Positions 31,724 to 40,315 of a DNA stretch of 64,000 nucleotides are shown piece after piece. Numbering within the stretch: the stretch's first letter is position 1; every line of letters starts with the position of its first letter. This DNA is from Bacillota bacterium (GTDB taxonomy: Bacteria; Bacillota; Clostridia; Christensenellales; Aristaeellaceae), in assembly GCA_023413135.1 (NCBI GenBank), contig JAEZQK010000088.1:19414-83413 (forward strand), read 5' to 3'. The notes below the pieces were generated by a model. That model was not told the DNA's origin. It saw nothing but the letters and a program-made list of their open reading frames with translations, and searched no databases. Made by a program: the position numbers and the translations under genes.

Positions 31724-31799
31724 GTAGGGGCGATTATGAATCGCCCGCCAAGTGACATATCCTGACCGTAACATGCGGGCGATTGATAATCGCCCCTAC
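31724..31799. repeat. Two back-to-back REP-like hairpins, halves of two elements
   Basis: Hairpins at 31724-31748 (loop ATG) and 31775-31799 (loop GAT) carry GTAG feet facing outward, opposite to the complete elements. They are 26 bases apart. The sequence to the left (around CTTCTCTGCCGG...TTTGCCTGAACGGC) and right (CGGCGCTGTTTGC...) resembles element cores, so this looks like the right end of one element beside the left end of another, each having lost its distal half. No gene lies in 31580-31978. Confidence 0.75.
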
Positions 31800-31932
31800 G
31801 GCGCTGTTTGCTATTTGGTCTCTCTACCGGGATTATGCATATCATTACTTCTGTAGTTGAGAAACCATTAGTTCCTTATGCCATGACAAAAATCCTAATA
31901 AGACTGCCCATGATGCATCAGCCTTATCCTGC

Positions 31933-31960
31933 TTGTGTTTGCCGTCCCTTGCGGTATAAT
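31933..31960 (+). promoter_or_regulatory. Promoter of the esterase-family gene
   Basis: TTGTGT (31933-31938), 16 bases, TATAAT (31955-31960). The start would fall near 31967, only about 12 bases before the chosen ATG, giving a very short leader. Confidence 0.5.
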
Positions 31961-31978
31961 GATCATGCAGAACAACAA

Positions 31979-33301
31979 ATGAAGCGGGAAAGAAGGATCC
32001 ATGTGCTGTTTGGGCGGCGGAGCATAGACAGGTTTGTGGCTTGGGCAAAGGCAAACGCCGTCCCCTTTGAGCCGGCGGAAGATATCAATCACAGCGTGGA
32101 AAAGCTCTCGTTTCTGGATAGGCTGCTCCTGGACAAGCGGGTGGTCTATCTGGGGGAGGAGGATCACTGGGTCCATGAGAAATATGAATACCGCTGTTTG
32201 CTGCTCCGCTATCTCTTTTCCCGCGGCTGGCGGTATGTAGGTGAAGAGCTGGGATGGTCCGACGGCGTACGCATAGACCGCTATTTGGCGGCAGGCGACA
32301 GGTCTGCCCTTGAGCGGGTTGCCACATACGGGTACCGCGGCGACATCAGGCCGGACCGGGAGGATTCGGCTACCGGCATCCTCAAGGATACCGCCCAAAA
32401 CTATCCGGTACAGGCATTCAAGGCCGGGCAGATCCGTTTTGCGGAATTTCTGCGCGGTTTCAACGAAAGCGTTTTAAAAGAAGAGAACCGGATCCGTTTT
32501 TTCGGCCTGGATGTAAATTCGGCGGCGGGCGGCGGATATAGGGATATTGAAGAATTGCTGGGGCCCGCCTTTTATTCCGCCGGGCTTGCACAGCTTAAAA
32601 AGATGCTTGACCGCGTTCCCGGGGAAACGATGGAGCAAGAAATGGGGCGGCTGGACAGGGTTTTGCATGCGTTGGAAGATGAGAAGGCCAAGCTTATGGA
32701 ATGGATGGGTGAAGCGTGTTTCGCTTTCCTGCATCAGGGGATTCTGGCCATGCGGGACAGCCTCGGTTACTACCGCCTGGCAAATACGGCCACCGGCTAC
32801 AAAGAATTGAACAAAGCCATGGCCGCGCGGGAAGAACTCATGTGCCGCCACGCGGATTTCGTTCTGTCGCAGATGAAGCCGGGGGACAAGCTGGTTTTGA
32901 TGGGGCATAACAGGCACTTGTCCAAGGATATAGGGAGCATAACAAAAATGGCCGGATCGCCGCCGGGCGGAAAACTTGTGCCTTCCCTGGGAACGTATTT
33001 GAACCGGCGGCTGCCCGGCCAGGTTTTCTCCATCTGGATGCTGCACGAACGCGGGAAGAGTGCCCAGCCCTTTACGAATCTTGCAGATGAGTATACCGTA
33101 AAGCCCGGAAGCCTGAATGCCATTCTTAGCAGGGCAGGCTCCAGGTATCTGCTTCCCACCGCCGCTTCCGCCCCGGAAGCAAGACTGCTGCACAGCAAAA
33201 CAGATATCGTGGGTTTGTACAACATTCCTTTTCGGGCCGCTATCGCCGGGCAGGCCGATGCGGTCTTTTTTATTCGCGAGGTACATCCTCTCGTTCCATG
33301 A
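31979..33301 (+). CDS. Erythromycin-esterase-family protein
   Basis: About 440 residues from ATG 31979; the frame is open back to 31808, but that region lies upstream of the promoter. Family features: VVYLGEEDHWVHEKYEYR (GE..H...E), WRYVGEELGWSDGVRIDRYL, a helical middle, and KLVLMGHNRHLSKDIGSI near the C-terminus, corresponding to the second histidine motif of EreA/EreB and succinoglycan-biosynthesis homologues. Members include macrolide esterases, but most are of unknown substrate, so resistance should not be assumed. It is a single gene flanked by repeat elements upstream and hcp downstream. Confidence 0.75.
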   Translation: MKRERRIHVLFGRRSIDRFVAWAKANAVPFEPAEDINHSVEKLSFLDRLLLDKRVVYLGEEDHWVHEKYEYRCLLLRYLFSRGWRYVGEELGWSDGVRIDRYLAAGDRSALERVATYGYRGDIRPDREDSATGILKDTAQNYPVQAFKAGQIRFAEFLRGFNESVLKEENRIRFFGLDVNSAAGGGYRDIEELLGPAFYSAGLAQLKKMLDRVPGETMEQEMGRLDRVLHALEDEKAKLMEWMGEACFAFLHQGILAMRDSLGYYRLANTATGYKELNKAMAAREELMCRHADFVLSQMKPGDKLVLMGHNRHLSKDIGSITKMAGSPPGGKLVPSLGTYLNRRLPGQVFSIWMLHERGKSAQPFTNLADEYTVKPGSLNAILSRAGSRYLLPTAASAPEARLLHSKTDIVGLYNIPFRAAIAGQADAVFFIREVHPLVP

Positions 33302-33365
33302 AACGTCATTCGGGATCTTGCCGACTTCTCCGGCAAATATAGAAAAAAGCGACAAAAAATTATTT

Positions 33366-33381
33366 TGTTGTAATTCCAACA
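33366..33381. promoter_or_regulatory. Dyad TGTTG-N6-CAACA upstream of hcp
   Basis: TGTTGTAATTCCAACA lies about 65 bases upstream of the GTG start. It resembles a CRP/FNR-superfamily half-site pair but does not match the HcpR consensus exactly; its role as a nitrosative-stress operator is a guess. Confidence 0.3.
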
Positions 33382-33447
33382 GACTGCTCCGCCTGACCGT
33401 ATTACAATAAGCCGTCAAAACTTTTATGAATACGGGGAGGACTTAAG

Positions 33448-35076
33448 GTGAGCATGTTTTGTTATCAATGCCAGGAAGCGGCCAGGGGTATCGGATGCAG
33501 CGTGAGCGGGGTTTGCGGCAAGAACGAGGAAGTCGCCAATCTGCAGGATCTTTTAATTTATGTAATCAAGGGCATTGCCCATATCGTTGTTAAAGAAAAG
33601 CAGGATACAAGCGTGTTGGCGGAAGTCAACCATCAAATGGTCAACAGCCTGTTTATCACCATCACCAACGCCAATTTCGATGAAAAAGCCATTGAAGATC
33701 AGATCACAAAAATGCTTTCCCTGCGGGACGGGCTGAAAAAGCCTTCGGAAGCTGCCGGCCTTCACGATGCGGCCACGTTCACTGTAAGCAACAGGGAAGA
33801 TATGCTTCAAAAGGCCTCGGAGGTCGGGATACTGGCCACGGAAAATGAGGATGTCCGCTCTCTTCGGGAAATGATCACCTACGGCGTAAAAGGCATGGCC
33901 GCGTATCTTGAGCACGCGCTGAACCTTGGCAAGGAGGATCAGGAGATTTATGCTTTCCTGTACGAAGCGCTTGCTGCAACGCTGAACAATGATTTGGCGG
34001 CGGACGATTTGACAGCCCTTACCCTGAAGACGGGCGAATACGGCGTAAAGGCCATGGCGCTTTTGGATGAGGCCAACACTTCCGTGTTCGGCCATCCGGA
34101 GATCACGAAAGTGAATATCGGCGTAAGGAGTAATCCCGCCATCCTGGTTTCCGGCCATGACTTAAGCGACCTTATGCAACTTTTGGAACAGACAAAGGGG
34201 ACCGGGGTGGACGTATATACCCACAGTGAAATGCTGCCCGCCCACTACTATCCCGCCTTCAAGCAGTATGACCACTTTGTGGGCAACTACGGCAACGCCT
34301 GGTGGAAGCAGACGGAGGAGTTTGAATCCTTCCGTGGCCCCATCCTGTTCACCACCAACTGTATCGTTCCCCCAAAGAATCCGGAAGTAAAGTCCCGCAT
34401 CTTCACCACCAACGCGGCGGGGTATCCGGGCTGCGTCCATATTCCGGCCGGGGAAGACGGCAAAAAGGACTTTTCGGAGATCATTCAATTGGCCAAACTG
34501 CTGCCCCCGCCGGTTCAGATCGAGACCGGCAGCATCGTCGGCGGTTTCGCCCACAACCAGGTGCTGGCGCTGGCCGACAAGGTAGTGGATGCGGTCAAGA
34601 CCGGCGCCATCCGCAAATTCTTTGTCATGGCCGGCTGCGACGGGCGCATGAAGTCCAGGGATTACTATACGGAGTTTGCAAAAAAACTGCCCAAGGATAC
34701 GGTGATTTTGACGGCCGGCTGCGCCAAATACCGCTACAACAAGCTGGATTTGGGCGATATCGGCGGCATTCCACGGGTGCTGGACGCGGGGCAGTGCAAC
34801 GATTCCTACTCTCTGGCCGTGATCGCCCTTACGCTCAAGGAAGTCTTTGGGCTGGATGACATCAACAAGCTGCCTATCGCCTTCAACATTGCCTGGTACG
34901 AGCAAAAGGCCGTGATCGTGCTGCTGGCGCTTTTATACCTGGGCGTCAAGAACATTCACCTGGGCCCGACGCTGCCCAGCTTCCTGTCGCCCAATGTGGC
35001 AAAGGTGCTGGTGGAAAAGTTTGGCATTGCCGGTATGGGCACGGTGGAGGAAGATATCGAACTGTTTTTAAAATAA
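33448..35076 (+). CDS. hcp: Hydroxylamine reductase / hybrid-cluster protein
   Basis: 542 residues from GTG 33448 with GGGAGG upstream. The N-terminal cluster cysteines are C5, C8, C17 and C23 (CYQCQEAARGIGC...GVC). Hybrid-cluster ligands follow in TNCIVPP, GYPGCVHI, TAGCAKYRY and DAGQCNDSYS, with the conserved MAGCDGR. It reduces hydroxylamine, and members of this family protect anaerobes against nitric oxide. It is monocistronic, with a hairpin terminator after it. The length and motif order are normal. Confidence 0.96.
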   Translation: MSMFCYQCQEAARGIGCSVSGVCGKNEEVANLQDLLIYVIKGIAHIVVKEKQDTSVLAEVNHQMVNSLFITITNANFDEKAIEDQITKMLSLRDGLKKPSEAAGLHDAATFTVSNREDMLQKASEVGILATENEDVRSLREMITYGVKGMAAYLEHALNLGKEDQEIYAFLYEALAATLNNDLAADDLTALTLKTGEYGVKAMALLDEANTSVFGHPEITKVNIGVRSNPAILVSGHDLSDLMQLLEQTKGTGVDVYTHSEMLPAHYYPAFKQYDHFVGNYGNAWWKQTEEFESFRGPILFTTNCIVPPKNPEVKSRIFTTNAAGYPGCVHIPAGEDGKKDFSEIIQLAKLLPPPVQIETGSIVGGFAHNQVLALADKVVDAVKTGAIRKFFVMAGCDGRMKSRDYYTEFAKKLPKDTVILTAGCAKYRYNKLDLGDIGGIPRVLDAGQCNDSYSLAVIALTLKEVFGLDDINKLPIAFNIAWYEQKAVIVLLALLYLGVKNIHLGPTLPSFLSPNVAKVLVEKFGIAGMGTVEEDIELFLK

Positions 35077-35091
35077 TATAAAGATGCTAAA

Positions 35092-35128
35092 ACATCCCGC
35101 TGAAGCTGTCTTTGCTTCAGCGGGATGT
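35092..35128. terminator. Bidirectional hairpin between hcp and the PucR-type gene
   Basis: A 14-bp perfect stem (ACATCCCGCTGAAG/CTTCAGCGGGATGT) with nine-base loop. On the minus strand it is followed by TTTTAGC, on the plus strand by TGTCTATGTTG. It separates the two convergent genes. Confidence 0.8.
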
Positions 35129-35170
35129 TGTCTATGTTGTGGAATGCGTGCAATAAAAATAAGCCTCGAC

Positions 35171-36334
35171 TCAGATGGCAAACAAGTCATACAGCATAAG
35201 CTCCAGGGACAGATGCAGCCGGGTATAATAGTCATTCAGGGAGAGCCCCGATAGCTTTTCGATTTTTTCCAGGCGGTTTTTGAACGTATGCCGGTGAATG
35301 TACAGCTTTTCCGCGCCGGAGCAAAGGTTATCCAGGTTCGTAAGATAGGTGCGAAGCGTGTGAACGTAGGCGGTGTTGTGCTCCCTGTCATAGCTTAAGA
35401 GCTTTTGAAGCGGCCCCGCAGGAGATGCGCCTGATGCGGGGCCTTTTAGCATGGGTGCCAGCATAGCAAATAAATCTGTGCTCTCATGCGGGCAAACACC
35501 GCGGCGGGCGCCGGTTCTCCGAAGCGTTTCGGCCGCTTTCAAAGCCTCGTCCAGGCCGTCTTGAAGGCTTTGGCCGGGCTTTACATGACTTATCCCGGCT
35601 AAAAGGTTCAGGGATTCATTCCGGCCTAAGTCGTTCAGCAAAACGGCCGCGTCCATCATCAGATCCCGGAATGCATCCGCATCCATACTCTGGGCAAGCA
35701 GAAGCATTCCACGGCCCTCCAAATGCGCAAAGACACGGCTGCTTTTAGTCTGGAGGCATTGCTTGATCTTGTTCATGGCCCGGCGCAGCATATCGTCCGC
35801 GGCGCCGGTGCTTACGTGGGATGGTACTGCCCATATCAAACACCTTACGCTGTCGGGCGCACGGTTTTTCTCCCCGGCCTGGCCGCTCTTTTCCCATTGG
35901 GCAAGGCGCTGCAAAAGGGCAGGGATGTTCGGGAGAAATCGTGCATCCTCCTTGCTTCTGATTAAGTCCAATAATACATGCATGATGTGGGAAAATGTGA
36001 GTTCCCTGGGCAGTTCAATGACCGGGAAGTGAAGGCGGTCGGCCTCCTCCAATATGTAATGGGGGATGGCCTTGATATAATAGCCCGGCTGTATGGCAAT
36101 GCCGCAGGCGCCCCTTGCCTTGAGGCTCGCAATCAAGTCTTTGTGGCACTGCTCATCCTCCATCTGATAGCCGGTGGTGATCAGCAGCTCATGCTCCTGT
36201 ACGGAATCGGGCATGTCGAGTATTTCCATGATATTAACCCAGCGCATGGCCTGCAATGCGCCGCGTTCGCCCGCGACCATGCGCGCCCCGTCAAACAGGT
36301 TCATGCCGATGATGTCCTGAACGAGAAAGCTCAT
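35171..36334 (-). CDS. PucR-family transcriptional regulator
   Basis: About 387 residues from ATG 36334; the longer frame to 36421 overlaps the -10 box. The N-terminal PucR domain (SFLVQDIIGMNLFDGARMVAG, LLITTGYQM, FPVIELPRELTFSHIM) senses a ligand. The C-terminal HTH_30 reads LRTYLTNLDNLCSGAEKLYIHRHTFKNRLEKIEKLSGL. Family members control purine, amino-acid or other nitrogen-compound catabolism. It is divergent from the dehydrogenase/aminotransferase/AEC genes and upstream of the oligopeptide importer, so these are likely targets. Confidence 0.9.
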   Translation of the reverse strand: MSFLVQDIIGMNLFDGARMVAGERGALQAMRWVNIMEILDMPDSVQEHELLITTGYQMEDEQCHKDLIASLKARGACGIAIQPGYYIKAIPHYILEEADRLHFPVIELPRELTFSHIMHVLLDLIRSKEDARFLPNIPALLQRLAQWEKSGQAGEKNRAPDSVRCLIWAVPSHVSTGAADDMLRRAMNKIKQCLQTKSSRVFAHLEGRGMLLLAQSMDADAFRDLMMDAAVLLNDLGRNESLNLLAGISHVKPGQSLQDGLDEALKAAETLRRTGARRGVCPHESTDLFAMLAPMLKGPASGASPAGPLQKLLSYDREHNTAYVHTLRTYLTNLDNLCSGAEKLYIHRHTFKNRLEKIEKLSGLSLNDYYTRLHLSLELMLYDLFAI

Positions 36335-36416
36335 AATCCCGCCCCTTATCCATAAACATGAAAGCGCCTCCGAAGCGTTTTGAAATACCGCTTCGACAGA
36401 CGCCCTTGTCGTGAAC

Positions 36417-36446
36417 ATCATACTTGTTTTGCATCCCCGTTGTCAA
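36417..36446 (-). promoter_or_regulatory. Promoter of the PucR-type regulator
   Basis: On the minus strand TTGACA (36441-36446), 18 bases, TATGAT (36417-36422). The leader then contains a CGAAGCG/CGCTTCG hairpin before the ribosome site. Confidence 0.75.
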
Positions 36447-36530
36447 GAAAAACCAAGCGGGAGCATGCTTTTTTCTTTTCCGGTGGACAAATTGTACAGC
36501 CGGGGGCAAAATTCCTATCCATTGTGAAGA

Positions 36531-36559
36531 TTGCCAATCGGTCAGGTGGTATATAGAAT
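36531..36559 (+). promoter_or_regulatory. Promoter of the 2-hydroxyacid dehydrogenase gene
   Basis: TTGCCA (36531-36536), 17 bases, TAGAAT (36554-36559), about 120 bases upstream of the start. Confidence 0.55.
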
Positions 36560-36681
36560 AATTATGCAGGATTTATTTTGGGAAATTCATTTCCCTGCAA
36601 ATAAAAGATTCCAATCACATTTAGATCCCTGCACAGATCCTCCGGCTTAAAAAGTATGCCGGAGGTCGGAAGGAAACATGG

Positions 36682-37650
36682 ATGAGCAAAAGAGTATTGC
36701 TTCCGGAAGCCATTCACCCCCGGGGTCTGGCTTTTTTATTGGACAACGGGTATGAGGTCAAGCAGGGAACCGGCATTTCGGAAGATGTGGTGGCCTGGGA
36801 GGCGGCCGATTGTGATGCAATTCTCACAAGGAATGCCGTCATTTCCGAACGGGTGATGCGCGCCGCCGGGCGGCTTAAAGTGGTGGCCATGCATGGCGTG
36901 GGCGTCGATCTCATCGATGTTCAGGCAGCCACCAGGCTTGGCATCCAGGTGGTGAACGCCAAGGATTCCAACAAGCTGGCGGTGGCGGAGTTCACCGTCG
37001 GGCTGATGATCGCCCTTTCCAGAAATGTTCTTTTGTATGACAAGGCGCTTCGGGCCGGCAATTGGAAGATACGCCATACCCTGGGCATGGACCTGGAGGG
37101 CCGGACCCTTGGCATCATCGGTATGGGAGCCATCGGCTCCCTGGTGGCCCACAAGGCGGTGCTGGGACTGGGGATGAAGGTAATTGCCCACAAGCGGGAC
37201 CTTACGGGTGCAAAGCCTATGGCCGGGGTTGTATATACCGGGGATATGGATGAAGTGATCAGGGAAGCGGACTTTTTAAGCCTGCATGTGCCTTCCACAC
37301 CCGAAACGAAAGCGCTCATCGGCCGGCGGGAGCTTGCCCTCATGAAGCCGGGCGCGTTCCTCATCAATACCGCCAGGGGCGAGGTGGTGGACAATAAGGC
37401 GCTGTATGAGGCGCTGCGGGATCAAAAAATCGCCGGCGCGGCTTTGGATGTGTTCCCCGGGGAGGTGCCCGATCAAAGCGACCCGCTCCTGGGCCTTCAA
37501 AATGTGATCCTGACACCCCATGCCGCCGCCTTTACAGAGCAGTCGGTGGCCCGCATGTCGCTGTTTGCCGCCGCGGGCATCCACGAGGTATTAAGCGGCC
37601 AAATGCCCACAAGGCCGGTGAATACGCTTATGCAGGCGGTAATGGCCTGA
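36682..37650 (+). CDS. D-isomer-specific 2-hydroxyacid dehydrogenase (SerA-like)
   Basis: 322 residues. The NAD site is LGIIGMGAIGSLVAHKA. Catalytic Arg, Glu and His appear in INTARGEVVDNKAL, ALDVFPGEVPD and LTPHAAAFTEQS. There is no ACT or extra C-terminal domain, so it is the short form of 3-phosphoglycerate dehydrogenase or a 2-ketoacid reductase. It is followed by an aminotransferase and an AEC carrier, so a role in interconverting amino acids, keto acids and hydroxy acids fits better than dedicated serine synthesis. Confidence 0.9.
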   Translation: MSKRVLLPEAIHPRGLAFLLDNGYEVKQGTGISEDVVAWEAADCDAILTRNAVISERVMRAAGRLKVVAMHGVGVDLIDVQAATRLGIQVVNAKDSNKLAVAEFTVGLMIALSRNVLLYDKALRAGNWKIRHTLGMDLEGRTLGIIGMGAIGSLVAHKAVLGLGMKVIAHKRDLTGAKPMAGVVYTGDMDEVIREADFLSLHVPSTPETKALIGRRELALMKPGAFLINTARGEVVDNKALYEALRDQKIAGAALDVFPGEVPDQSDPLLGLQNVILTPHAAAFTEQSVARMSLFAAAGIHEVLSGQMPTRPVNTLMQAVMA

Positions 37651-37721
37651 TGCCGGATCAAATCTTTCACGCATTCGTCGTAGACATCTTTGGACGTGAA
37701 CTGTGCCATCTTCACAGGATA

Positions 37722-37798
37722 AGCGTAGGGCGGGGGCTTGCTACCCCCGCGTGTTGCGGCATGATGCAGACGGGGGGAGCAAGCCCCCACCCTACGCT
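37722..37798. repeat. 77-bp dispersed palindromic repeat
   Basis: AGCGTAGGGCGGGGGCTTGCT and the reverse complement of its right arm (GGAGCAAGCCCCCACCCTACGCT, written in two parts here: GGAGCAAGCCCCC and ACCCTACGCT) match apart from one base. It lies between the dehydrogenase and the aminotransferase. The arms recall repeats common in gut Clostridia; no protein-coding signal is seen. Confidence 0.75.
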
Positions 37799-37884
37799 AA
37801 ACTGGTCGATCATTTGTGTTTTGGAATGATATTGAATTTAATTTCGCCGTGCCTTTGGGCACGGCATGAGCTGGAGCGTATACT

Positions 37885-39087
37885 ATGCTTGCGGATTACG
37901 ATATTTATTCCGGTGCCCAAAGGTTGGACCGTATGTTTATTTCCCCCATCCGGACCGTGCTGGACAAGGCAAAGGCCATGGAGGACCAGGGCCTACCTGT
38001 GGTGCGGCTGCTGGCTGGGGAGCCGGATTTTCAGACGCCGGAAGATATCAAGGAGGCGACTGTCCGGGCAATTCGTGCAAATTGTACGCGCTACGGCTCC
38101 AACCGGGGGCAGCCGCGGCTTCGGCGTGCCATTGCCCAAATTCTCGAAAAAGACTGCCGTGTATCCTATGACCCGGAGACGGAGATCATCGTCACCTCCA
38201 GCGGGGCGGAGGCCATCAACAACGCTTTGCTGTCCTTTATCGATCCCGGGGATGAGGTGATATTGTTCACCCCGGCTTTCGTCAGCTATGAAAACCTGGT
38301 GTACATGTGCGGCGGCAAGGTGGTGGCGGTCCCGCTCACGCTGGAAAAGAATTTTCAGTTGGACATTGACCAGATGGAAGCGCATATCACCGGCAAAACC
38401 AAAATGATCGTGATCAACAACCCCTGCAACCCTACTGGAGCGGTATATCCCCGTACGGTACTGGAGGGGCTTTCGCGTTTGGCAATCAAGCATAACCTGC
38501 TCCTGTTTTCCGATGAAATCTACAACCGGCTGACCTACAACGGCTCCTTTAGCTCCATGGCGTCGCTGCCTAACATGAAGGAGCGGACCATCGTCATGAA
38601 CGGGTTTTCCAAGACCTATGCCATGACCGGCTGGCGGCTGGGATACCTGGCGGCGGACAAGCGGCTCATATCCCATATCATGAAGATCCACCAGTACTCC
38701 ACCACCTGTTCGCCCACCTTTATTCAGGAAGGGCTGGCCGATGCCATTTTTGTCCCCGGCACCTTGGATGCGGTGGAAAGGATGATAGGGGAATTTGCCT
38801 TGCGGCGCGATGATATCATACAAGGGCTTGAAAAGATCCCCGGCCTTCATTTTGTAAAGCCTGACGGTGCGTTTTACGTGTTTGTAAACGTCAAGGATAC
38901 GGGGCTCGACGGCGATACCTTTGCCAGGCACCTTTTGGAGGAGAAGCTGGTGGCCACGGTGCCGGGCGGTGCGCTGGGCAAGGGATGCGGCGATTTTGTG
39001 CGGCTGTCCTTTGCCACCTCCAGGGAGAATATTGCTTTGGGGCTTGAACGCATACGGGAATTTGTGGCCGGGCTGGAAGGATTTTAA
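37885..39087 (+). CDS. Class I PLP-dependent aminotransferase
   Basis: 400 residues. Fold type I motifs: LLAGEPDFQTPEDI at the N-terminus, VINNPCNPTGAVYP (the Asn of the cofactor pocket), DEIYNRLTY, and the Schiff-base lysine K243 in NGFSKTYAMTGWRLGY. The C-terminal arginine that binds the substrate carboxylate is in VRLSFATS. It is closest to aspartate/aromatic aminotransferases of the bacterial 1-gamma type. Next to a hydroxyacid dehydrogenase and a carrier, it probably makes or consumes a 2-ketoacid. Confidence 0.93.
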   Translation: MLADYDIYSGAQRLDRMFISPIRTVLDKAKAMEDQGLPVVRLLAGEPDFQTPEDIKEATVRAIRANCTRYGSNRGQPRLRRAIAQILEKDCRVSYDPETEIIVTSSGAEAINNALLSFIDPGDEVILFTPAFVSYENLVYMCGGKVVAVPLTLEKNFQLDIDQMEAHITGKTKMIVINNPCNPTGAVYPRTVLEGLSRLAIKHNLLLFSDEIYNRLTYNGSFSSMASLPNMKERTIVMNGFSKTYAMTGWRLGYLAADKRLISHIMKIHQYSTTCSPTFIQEGLADAIFVPGTLDAVERMIGEFALRRDDIIQGLEKIPGLHFVKPDGAFYVFVNVKDTGLDGDTFARHLLEEKLVATVPGGALGKGCGDFVRLSFATSRENIALGLERIREFVAGLEGF

Positions 39088-39149
39088 GCCATGCATCTTA
39101 AATATCATAAATCGCCCAATATTTAATACTTGCGGAAAGCGGCGATGGA

Positions 39150-40058
39150 ATGGATTTTCAGGTCATGCTCAGGCTTACGGGGATGCTTTTTGTGCTGGTC
39201 ATCGTTGGTATGTATGCCCGCAAGCGGAACATTATCACCCCTGAGTCCAGGGCGCACCTTTCCGACCTGCTGATTGAAGTCATCCTTCCCATGAACATCC
39301 TCTCTTCGTTTGATATACAGCTTGATACTGGGCTCATCTGGCGGGCGGCGCTGGCGCTGATTCTGTCCCTTGGTGTGCAGATATTCAGCGTGGGGTTAAG
39401 CCGGCTCCTGTACGGGAAGACGGATGCATCCAGGCAGGCGGTGCTTAGGTATTCCACCGTCGTTTCCAACGCGGGGTTCATGGGCTTGCCCATCGTAAGG
39501 GCGGCCTTGGGCACGGAGGCGGCGCTCTATGCATCCATCGCCTTGATTCCCATGCGGGTCTTCATGTGGTCCGCGGGGCTTTCGCTTTTTACGAAGGCCG
39601 ATGCAAAATCCGCGCTGCGCCGTTTGCTGACCCATCCCTGCAACATTGCAGTGGCGGCGGGCTTTGTAGTTTTGCTCATGCCCGGCGGGCTGCCGGATTT
39701 TCTTTCAGGAGCGGTTTCAAGCGTTGGCAACTGCGCCACGGCTATCTCCATGCTGATCATCGGCGGCTTTCTGGCCGAGATCGATATCAAATCGGTCATC
39801 ACTAAAGAGGTGCTGTTCTATTCCGCCATCCGGCTGATTCTGATCCCCTTGGCAGTCCTTTTGCTGACGGCGCTTTTGCAGGTAGACCGGCTCCTTGCGG
39901 GAGCCCTTACGCTTTTGGCCGCCATGCCGGCGGGCAGCACAACGGCGATACTGGCCGCCAAGTATGGCGGCGACGCAGGCTTCGCCTCCAAGGTCATTTT
40001 TGTATCCACCGTGCTGTCATTGATCACCATTCCCGTTTTTGGCCTGGTTGCCGCGTAA
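39150..40058 (+). CDS. AEC-family transporter (auxin efflux carrier type)
   Basis: 302 residues with about ten hydrophobic segments. The family pattern includes LLIEVILPMNILSSF, SNAGFMGLPIVRAALG and ALTLLAAMPAGSTTAILAAKYGGD. Bacterial members move malate, lactate or other organic acids, or amino-acid derivatives. It follows the aminotransferase by 62 bases and probably exports or imports a carboxylate handled by the two upstream enzymes. Confidence 0.9.
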   Translation: MDFQVMLRLTGMLFVLVIVGMYARKRNIITPESRAHLSDLLIEVILPMNILSSFDIQLDTGLIWRAALALILSLGVQIFSVGLSRLLYGKTDASRQAVLRYSTVVSNAGFMGLPIVRAALGTEAALYASIALIPMRVFMWSAGLSLFTKADAKSALRRLLTHPCNIAVAAGFVVLLMPGGLPDFLSGAVSSVGNCATAISMLIIGGFLAEIDIKSVITKEVLFYSAIRLILIPLAVLLLTALLQVDRLLAGALTLLAAMPAGSTTAILAAKYGGDAGFASKVIFVSTVLSLITIPVFGLVAA

Positions 40059-40239
40059 CGTTATTCCAGATAATTGAAGATGCATAGCGATGTAGAGCCA
40101 GATTCAAATACACATAAAAAACACAACTAAAACAATAGAAAAGTGAAAAGACTATCTATCGGTATTGCATTTTTGGATGCGATGTGTTATTTTTAGTTCG
40201 TCTTACTGAGAAGAAACAAAGGCGTTTCACATCCTGACC

Positions 40240-40274
40240 GACGTATGCCGTAAGGGTGTGATACGTCCTTTTTT
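40240..40274 (+). terminator. Terminator or attenuator upstream of the oligopeptide importer
   Basis: GACGTAT (40240-40246) pairs with ATACGTC (40261-40267), followed by CTTTTTT. It ends 41 bases before the binding-protein start, so it either ends the upstream operon or attenuates a leader that begins in 40060-40240. That region is AT-rich with ACACAACTAAAA and a loosely complementary TTTTTAGTT block; no gene is seen. Confidence 0.65.
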
Positions 40275-40315
40275 CAAGTTAAAATTACAATCGTAGAATG
40301 GAAGGGGAAGGTACC

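Noticed and set aside
31979..33301. Macrolide resistance gene (ere)
   Set aside because: The family signature is present, but most family members are not macrolide esterases; no resistance context is seen.
33366..33381. HcpR/FNR binding site upstream of hcp
   Set aside because: The dyad is imperfect against known consensus sequences and no regulator is adjacent, so it is kept only as a low-confidence feature.
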